Below are positions 1 through 5,069 of a stretch of 7,556 nucleotides of DNA, one piece after another. A program made the translations under genes and the position numbers. Numbering within the stretch: the first letter of the stretch is position 1; each line of letters starts with the position of its first letter. The notes beneath the pieces are model-generated. The model did not search any database, was not told the origin of the DNA, and was given only the letters and a program-made list of their open reading frames with translations. This DNA comes from Cryomorphaceae bacterium (GTDB lineage: Bacteria > Bacteroidota > Bacteroidia > Flavobacteriales > Schleiferiaceae): NCBI GenBank assembly GCA_003444795.1, contig DLWR01000036.1, forward strand, positions 1-7,556, read 5' to 3'.

Positions 1-503
1 TGCAGAAGCCTAGTTTTCGGAAAGCCATTCGAAGCCAGCGCTGCCTAGTGCTCGCCGATGCCTTCATAGAGGGGCCCGAAGACACTAAGCTGAGCGAGCC
101 TTACCTCGTCTACCTGCGCAAACAAGAACGCCCCTTTGCCTTTGCAGGCATCTGGGACGAATGGCAAAACCCCACGACTGGAGAGGTTCTACGCTCCTTC
201 GCCATCATCACAGCCGCCGCCAACTCGGTTACACAGCGGATTCGTCACCACCGATCTCCGGTCATCCTCCCGCGCGACGCAGAACGCGATTGGCTCTCCC
301 CGGACACCGACTTGAGCGATATCACCGACCTTTTGACGCCCTATCCAGGCGAAAAACTCAATGCCTATCCTATCTCTACCGCCATTAAAAACCCCCGAAA
401 CAAGGACGTCAAGATGCTCTTGCCCATCGGAGAACGGCTGTTTAGCGAAGAGGAGTACCAGACGAAGGAGGATCTCCGCTTAGAGGGCATGCGCCCCTCC
501 TGA
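1..503 (+). CDS. SOS response-associated peptidase family (SRAP, YedK/HMCES-like) protein, 5' partial
   Basis: SRAP proteins bind single-stranded DNA at abasic sites and form a covalent DNA-protein crosslink through Cys2; that is known of the family. Here the reading frame stays open to the left edge, so the GTG at 48 is not a true start: the codons before it read QKPSFRKAIRSQRCLV, the expected lead-in to the family's active-site segment. About 166 residues are visible; YedK has about 222, so the Cys2 and NAR-motif part lies outside. Visible active-site residues are the Glu of the ADAFIEG segment (codon 69-71, equivalent to YedK Glu105) and the second His of HHRSPVIL (codon 249-251, equivalent to His160). 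The usual ADGxYEW and HRMP motifs are altered: Pro, Gly and Trp of the first are Leu, Ala and Gly, and Met of the second is Ser. The gene ends in TGA two bases before dnaE2, so the pair is probably one transcript. Family assignment is confident; activity is inferred. Confidence 0.88.
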   Translation, partial: QKPSFRKAIRSQRCLVLADAFIEGPEDTKLSEPYLVYLRKQERPFAFAGIWDEWQNPTTGEVLRSFAIITAAANSVTQRIRHHRSPVILPRDAERDWLSPDTDLSDITDLLTPYPGEKLNAYPISTAIKNPRNKDVKMLLPIGERLFSEEEYQTKEDLRLEGMRPS

Positions 504-505
504 CC

Positions 506-3500
506 ATGGTTCTTACCCATACGGCGTACAGCTTCCGATTTGGTGTGCTGGAGCCCAAAGACGTGCTCAACCTCGCAGAACTTCACGGCTGCGAACCCCT
601 TGTCCTCGCTGAAATCAACGGCACAGCTGGCATCCTTCCCACGTTACAGGCGGCGAAAATCCCGCTTCAACCCGCTGTGGACCTCCGCATGGGTGGCGAA
701 CGCTTAGCCGTTCTCTTTCCCGAAACTCCCCAAGGATTCCAAGCCCTCAACGCCTGGCTAAGCGCGGCGCGGCCCCATCGCTTGCATGAACTCCCCGTTT
801 TGCCAGATGTTCGGACCGTCTATCCTTTTACCTGCGCGCCCCAGCGCATGCTCGCCGACCACGAGTGGATTGGCGTCGAACCTGAAGAAGTCCGGCGCGC
901 GCAACGCCATCCCCAGTATTCGCGCTGCATCGCTTGGACCACGATGGCTTTTCGGAATACGGGAGACTACAACAGCCACCGCCTCCTGCGAGCGATGGAA
1001 AACAACACGGTTCTTAGCAAGCTCACCCCCCAAGACCACCTGCCCAACGCCCATCGCTGGGAGGACCAGTCCTCGGCAGCCGCTCATTTTCCCGCAACAT
1101 TGTGGGCGCGCAGCCAAGACTTCCTGCGCTCCTTGCCCCCTTGGGACGCGCAACTAGGGAAGGGGAGTGGGGGCAAGAATCAACAGTCCTACACGGGGGA
1201 CCCTCAAAAAGACCAAGCACTTCTTCGGCACCTCTGCCTAGACGCCCTGCCGCATCGCTACCCCCGTGCGACACGCGCCATTTTAGATCGACTTGAAAAG
1301 GAACTGTCCATTATCCAAGAAAAGTCCTTTACCGCGTATTTCTTGCTCAATTGGGACATCGTTCGGTATGCTCAGAAGCAGGATTTCTTCTATGTTGGAC
1401 GGGGGAGTGGGGCCAATAGCATGGTGGCTTACCTATTGAAAATAACTAATGTAGACCCCATTGAGCTCGACCTGTACTTTGAGCGCTTCATCAACCTGTA
1501 CCGCCAATCACCGCCAGATTTTGACCTAGACTTCTCGTGGCGGGACCGACAGCACTTAACCGCCTACATCTTCAAGCGTTTTCCAAATACCGCGCTTCTG
1601 GGGGCCTGCAACACTTTTCAGTACCGTGCGGTGGTTCGTGAGCTAGGAAAGGTCTTTGGCCTTCCCAAGTTTGAGATTGACGCCCTGGCGGACGGGAAGA
1701 TTCCCGGAGGGGACGAAAGCGCCCAGCGGCTCCTGCAGTATGCGCATCGGCTGCACGGACTGCCCAATCGCATGAGCATTCATTCCGGTGGGATTTTGAT
1801 TGCGCAGGAGCCGCTGCACGCCTTTTCGACGACCTTTTTGCCCCCAAAAGGCTTTCCCACGGTGGATTTTGACATGTACACCGCGGAAGATGTTGGCTTG
1901 CACAAGTTTGACATCCTGGGGCAACGCGGACTGAGTAAGATTTCAGAATGCGTCGAAATTCTCAAGGAAACCCGACCCGCAGAAGTCGCACAGCTGGACA
2001 TTCACGACGTTCGGCGCTTCAAAACGGACCCAGCTAGCCTGGCCCTGTTAAAGCAGGGGGGAGCCATGGGCTGCTTTTATGTCGAGTCACCCGCCATGCG
2101 GATGCTCATGCACAAACTGCAAACATCCAGCTACTTAGAACTTGTGGCTGCCAGCTCGGTGATTCGGCCCGGCGTAGCGCAATCCGGCATGATGCGCGAA
2201 TACATTGAGCGCCACCGAGATCCAGAAAAACGAAAGCGCGCGCACCCAATTTTGCTGGACATCATGCCTGAAACCTATGGGGTGATGGTTTACCAGGAAG
2301 ACGTGATTCGCGTGGCGCATTACTATGCAGGACTTAGCTTGGCGGAGGCCGATGTCCTTCGGCGCGGCATGTCGGGCAAGTACCGTTCGCGCGAGGAGTT
2401 TCTCGCCGTGGAGCGGCAGTTTTTCGCGAATTGCCGAGAAAAAGGCTATCCCGATGCCGATGCACGCGAGATTTGGCGTCAAATTGAAAGCTTTGCCGGC
2501 TATGCCTTTGCCAAAGGGCATTCCGCATCCTATGCCGTCGAAAGCTTCCAAAGCCTGTACCTCAAGGCCCATTATCCGATGGAGTACCTGGTCGCTACCG
2601 TCAACAATGGCGGGGGATTCTACCGCGCCGAGTTTTACCTCCAAGAGGCGCGTCGCCATGGCGCCTACATTGAGCCTCCCTGTGTAAATGAGGGCCGAAC
2701 CGACACTTCTTTACGCACCAAAAACCGCATTATTTTGGGCTCAGGACGCATTTCAGGGATGGACATACGTGTTTGCCGCGCGCTGGATGCCGAGCGCGCG
2801 CAAAACGGGCCATTTTCCTCGCTGGGACAATTTATTGACCGAATGCATCGCGCAGAGCACCCACTATCCTTGGACGCGTTGCTCTTGCTGATTCGGGCTG
2901 GTGCCTTTCGATTCACCGGGCAGCCCAAACGTGGCTTGCTCTGGGAAGCGCACCATCGGCTCGGACACAAACCGCAGGCCGCCCCAAGTTTATCCTTATT
3001 TGAGGAGCCTGTTCGGGCATTTTCACTGCCTGAATTAACGCACCACGCCTTGGATGAGGCGTACGATCAGCTCGAACTCTTTGGATTTAGCCTGGGGCAT
3101 CCCTTTGATTTATTTACCGGTTGGCAAGGAAAACACAGCCTATCTGTCAAACATTGGCCCAGGCACGTGGGTGACACGATCCAGATTTTGGGCTATTTGG
3201 TCACCGTAAAGCACAGCAAGACGGTTAAGGGGGAGCATATGCAGTTTGCCACATTTCAGGAGCACAACGGCCATGTGTTTGATACCGTGCATTTTCCGCC
3301 AACCGTCAAGCGCCACGTGCTCAAGGAGCGCGGCGTTTATCTGCTTACGGGACGCGTACAAGATGAACTGGGATACCTCAGCCTAGAAGTTGAACACCTG
3401 GAACGCTGTCCCATGATTTCGGATCCGCGCTATGCGGATTCTGGCTTGGGGCATCCCGTGGTGCAGTTACCCAAGCGGAGAGGCGCAAATCCCACAGTGA

Positions 3501-3520
3501 AGCGCCAGGGCGCGTCGTAG
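506..3520 (+). CDS. dnaE2: Error-prone DNA polymerase III alpha subunit, DnaE2/ImuC type
   Basis: C-family polymerase of 1004 residues, shorter than E. coli DnaE (about 1160) and lacking its C-terminal tau-binding part; this fits the DnaE2 class, which performs translesion synthesis with ImuA/ImuB-like partners. Order: degenerate PHP domain (about 1-200), palm with GRGSGA (298-303), catalytic Asp338 and Asp340 in PPDFDLDF, third Asp469 in KFDILGQ, fingers with RPGVAQSGM, YGVMVYQEDV and FAGYAFAKGHSASYA, a helix-hairpin-helix region (about 742-775), and an OB fold (about 889-970). All three catalytic aspartates are present, so polymerase activity is expected. The PHP metal site is broken (Leu3 for the first His; Glu36-Ile37 where Asp-His is expected), so no PHP proofreading is predicted. 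SLSLF (828-832) and QLELF (855-859) resemble sliding-clamp binding motifs. ATG 506 lies 2 bases after the SRAP stop with no adjacent Shine-Dalgarno; the nearest purine-rich stretch is 464-471. Translational coupling is likely. A replicative DnaE1 is the less likely reading. Confidence 0.93.
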   Translation: MVLTHTAYSFRFGVLEPKDVLNLAELHGCEPLVLAEINGTAGILPTLQAAKIPLQPAVDLRMGGERLAVLFPETPQGFQALNAWLSAARPHRLHELPVLPDVRTVYPFTCAPQRMLADHEWIGVEPEEVRRAQRHPQYSRCIAWTTMAFRNTGDYNSHRLLRAMENNTVLSKLTPQDHLPNAHRWEDQSSAAAHFPATLWARSQDFLRSLPPWDAQLGKGSGGKNQQSYTGDPQKDQALLRHLCLDALPHRYPRATRAILDRLEKELSIIQEKSFTAYFLLNWDIVRYAQKQDFFYVGRGSGANSMVAYLLKITNVDPIELDLYFERFINLYRQSPPDFDLDFSWRDRQHLTAYIFKRFPNTALLGACNTFQYRAVVRELGKVFGLPKFEIDALADGKIPGGDESAQRLLQYAHRLHGLPNRMSIHSGGILIAQEPLHAFSTTFLPPKGFPTVDFDMYTAEDVGLHKFDILGQRGLSKISECVEILKETRPAEVAQLDIHDVRRFKTDPASLALLKQGGAMGCFYVESPAMRMLMHKLQTSSYLELVAASSVIRPGVAQSGMMREYIERHRDPEKRKRAHPILLDIMPETYGVMVYQEDVIRVAHYYAGLSLAEADVLRRGMSGKYRSREEFLAVERQFFANCREKGYPDADAREIWRQIESFAGYAFAKGHSASYAVESFQSLYLKAHYPMEYLVATVNNGGGFYRAEFYLQEARRHGAYIEPPCVNEGRTDTSLRTKNRIILGSGRISGMDIRVCRALDAERAQNGPFSSLGQFIDRMHRAEHPLSLDALLLLIRAGAFRFTGQPKRGLLWEAHHRLGHKPQAAPSLSLFEEPVRAFSLPELTHHALDEAYDQLELFGFSLGHPFDLFTGWQGKHSLSVKHWPRHVGDTIQILGYLVTVKHSKTVKGEHMQFATFQEHNGHVFDTVHFPPTVKRHVLKERGVYLLTGRVQDELGYLSLEVEHLERCPMISDPRYADSGLGHPVVQLPKRRGANPTVKRQGAS

Positions 3521-3569
3521 CGCTGAAACCGTGCCATACCGGCGTTATTTCTATTCATCCTTTTTGCCT

Positions 3570-3583
3570 ATAATATATATTAT
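3570..3583. repeat. 14-bp perfect AT-only palindrome
   Basis: The sequence ataatatatattat is its own reverse complement, and neighbouring bases 3569 and 3584 do not extend it. It lies 49 bp after the dnaE2 stop in the AT-rich gap between the two convergent genes and is followed at once by a GTTAAC palindrome (3584-3589). It could be a protein-binding dyad, a cruciform-prone spot or chance in AT-rich DNA. No gene starts next to it, so a promoter or operator role is not supported. Confidence 0.5.
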
Positions 3584-3612
3584 GTTAACTAACTATTTTA
3601 CCAACCACCCCC

Positions 3613-3644
3613 ACTAACACTCAACTTGCACCATCTGTGTTAGT
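3613..3644. repeat. 8-bp inverted repeat with a 16-nt loop
   Basis: The arm actaacac (3613-3620) is the exact reverse complement of gtgttagt (3637-3644), with 16 bases between. The pairing does not extend inward or outward. There is no T-run after it on either strand, so it is not a standard intrinsic terminator. It may form a hairpin at the 3' end of the dnaE2 message that protects it from decay, or be a weak dyad. Function is unknown. Confidence 0.45.
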
Positions 3645-3650
3645 CGTAGA

Positions 3651-3683
3651 AATAAAAAACGCGCCCCTATTGGAGCGCGTTTT
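3651..3683 (-). terminator. Rho-independent terminator of the TPR gene, possibly bidirectional
   Basis: The arms aaaacgcgc (3656-3664) and gcgcgtttt (3675-3683) pair perfectly over 9 bp. After one mismatch, two further C-G pairs (3666-3667 with 3672-3673) close a 4-base loop (3668-3671). On the minus strand the stem is followed by more T residues, giving TTTTTTATTTC in all, a good U-tract, and it sits 24 bp after the TPR stop codon. On the plus strand only four T residues follow the GC core, so it could also stop read-through from dnaE2, though less efficiently. Confidence 0.85.
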
Positions 3684-3706
3684 CAATAGCTAATCAGGCC
3701 CTATCC

Positions 3707-4996
3707 TTAGAGAGCGCTCATTTCTGCCATGATACGCTTGGCGTCGTCGTACTTGCCCAACTTGTAGTACACCTCGCGCAAAGCTTGCAAGGTTGCGTCG
3801 TCTTTGGGATTGATTCCGTAGGCTTGCTCAAAGTACACTAGCGCTTTGGCCAATTCGGCATCCTTCTCCAAATTCAACTTATTGTATTCTTTGGTTGCAT
3901 TGCGGGGCAAATCGTTCATTTTCTCCACCACCACGTTAGAGGCTTCAATGTGCATCAAGCCAAGCATGTAAACGGCATCCAAGTAGTTTGGATCTGCCTC
4001 AACAGCCGCCACATAGAACGTGCGCGCCTTCTCAATGTTCTTCTTTTGCTGGTGGTTGATCACACCCGCATTGTACAAGTACAACGCATTTTTGGGATCG
4101 TTTACCAATGCCTCGTCCAAGTTGGCCAAGGCGCCATCAAAGTCGCCCTTGTCCAAGAAAGACTGCAATTCCATCTTCAAAAGCTGATCGTTGCTGGGGA
4201 ACTTGGCACGTGCCACCTTCATCAAAGCATCGTAGCTATCCTGGTCCTTTTGCTCGTTGTACACCCACAAAAGTTGGATGAAGAACTCGTGGTTGATGCT
4301 CTCTGAACGCTTGGGCTCAGAAGCACGCTCCGTCTGGACGTAGAAGTCCAAGGTCTTTTTGTCTGGGAAAGGATACCGCTGCCCATCCTCCGTTAAGATA
4401 CCCGTCCAGGTGATGCCTTTGAAGTCAAGCTCCATCAACTTCTTGTAAATCTCTTCCGCCATGGCATACTCTTTCAAATCTTGATAGAGGTAGCCCATGT
4501 AGCTGTAGGTCAAGGTGTCTGTTTGGCCCATTGCCAAGCGAAGTTCGTACGCTGATTTATAAGCTTTTACAGCTCCTATCTTATCCTGTTTGTTGAAGTT
4601 TAAATCTTCCGCCATTGACACGTAGTCGGCAGCCACATAGGGCAACATCTCCACCGCTTCCTTGCTGTAGCGCTGCTTCTTGCTCGCTTCTTCGTATGCA
4701 ATACAATCTGAAAAGCTCTTCGCCGCTTCATCCAAGTAGCTGGGTTGCGTCAAGGTCTCGTCCTTGAACAACTTGTAGTACACCTGACCGCGGTAGGCGT
4801 AAAACTTGGGCATCAACTTGGGATTCTGCTCGGCGGCAGGCTGAGTCTCAATGATGCCAGTTGCCTCATCGATGTACTTCTTGGCTTCAGTCAAATCCCC
4901 ACGATCCATGGCGATTTTGGCGCTCGATACGCTGGGCGCTTGCGCAAAAACGGAGATGGACAAAACCAGAGCTCCAAAGAATGCTGTCGTTTTCAT
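3707..4996 (-). CDS. Exported tetratricopeptide-repeat protein encoded downstream of gyrA
   Basis: A 429-residue protein with a signal peptide: Lys2, a hydrophobic stretch at about 5-17, and a likely signal peptidase I site after VFA, between Ala18 and Gln19. There is no lipobox Cys, so it should be a soluble periplasmic or outer-membrane-associated protein. The mature part is mostly TPR-like helix pairs at about 22-47, 64-101, 123-153, 161-192, 270-301, 304-336, 379-398 and 400-427. The clearest are the repeats around residues 283-302 (KGDFDGALANLDEALVNDP) and 320-337, with the usual Gly/Ala/Tyr and closing Asp-Pro or Asn-Pro pattern. A non-TPR insert lies near 193-234. TPR arrays are protein-protein binding scaffolds; the partner is unknown and no enzyme motif is visible. 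ATG 4996 is chosen because it starts the signal peptide directly; it has no Shine-Dalgarno, as is common in Bacteroidota. As I recall, a TPR gene after gyrA is a recurring arrangement in Flavobacteriia. Confidence 0.88.
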   Translation of the reverse strand: MKTTAFFGALVLSISVFAQAPSVSSAKIAMDRGDLTEAKKYIDEATGIIETQPAAEQNPKLMPKFYAYRGQVYYKLFKDETLTQPSYLDEAAKSFSDCIAYEEASKKQRYSKEAVEMLPYVAADYVSMAEDLNFNKQDKIGAVKAYKSAYELRLAMGQTDTLTYSYMGYLYQDLKEYAMAEEIYKKLMELDFKGITWTGILTEDGQRYPFPDKKTLDFYVQTERASEPKRSESINHEFFIQLLWVYNEQKDQDSYDALMKVARAKFPSNDQLLKMELQSFLDKGDFDGALANLDEALVNDPKNALYLYNAGVINHQQKKNIEKARTFYVAAVEADPNYLDAVYMLGLMHIEASNVVVEKMNDLPRNATKEYNKLNLEKDAELAKALVYFEQAYGINPKDDATLQALREVYYKLGKYDDAKRIMAEMSAL

Positions 4997-5014
4997 AGAG
5001 TCAATAATAGGCTA

Positions 5015-5022
5015 CAAAGATA
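5015..5022 (-). promoter_or_regulatory. Possible Bacteroidota-type -7 element for the TPR gene
   Basis: The minus strand reads TATCTTTG, an exact match to the TAnnTTTG element used by the Bacteroidota primary sigma factor. Transcription would start near 5008-5010, leaving a leader of about 13 nt before the ATG at 4996. No TTG-type -33 element is seen at the normal distance of about 20 bp upstream, where a GC-rich stem-loop lies instead. The call therefore rests on one 8-base match. Confidence 0.35.
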
Positions 5023-5048
5023 ACGCCCGACCTTTTGGGCCGGGCGTT
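5016..5048 (-). terminator. Stem-loop after gyrA, probable weak terminator or attenuator
   Basis: The arms aacgcccg (5022-5029) and cgggcgtt (5041-5048) pair perfectly over 8 bp. After one mismatch, two more C-G pairs (5031-5032 with 5038-5039) can form inside. It lies 21 bp past the gyrA stop. On the minus strand the stem runs into TTATCTTTG, which is T-rich but interrupted, so termination may be only partial and some transcripts may continue into the TPR gene. Confidence 0.6.
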
Positions 5049-5069
5049 GAATCTGCGATTAGGTGAAAA

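Noticed and set aside
48..50. GTG as the start codon of the SRAP gene
   Set aside because: Conserved family sequence continues in frame before it up to the left edge, and no stop intervenes.
1156..1185. Walker A-like GKGSGGK in DnaE2, similar at base level to the GRGSGA segment at 1397-1414
   Set aside because: It lies in a variable linker before the conserved SYTGD segment, has no Walker B partner, and C-family polymerases do not hydrolyse ATP; the base similarity is a short G-rich coincidence.
2135..2659. 174-codon open frame antisense to dnaE2
   Set aside because: It lies wholly across conserved DnaE2 catalytic-domain sequence and its product has no recognisable domain; it is a shadow frame.
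3569..3574. TATAAT as a sigma-70 -10 box on the plus strand
   Set aside because: Bacteroidota promoters use TAnnTTTG, no -35 or -33 partner is seen, and no plus-strand gene follows before the convergent TPR gene.
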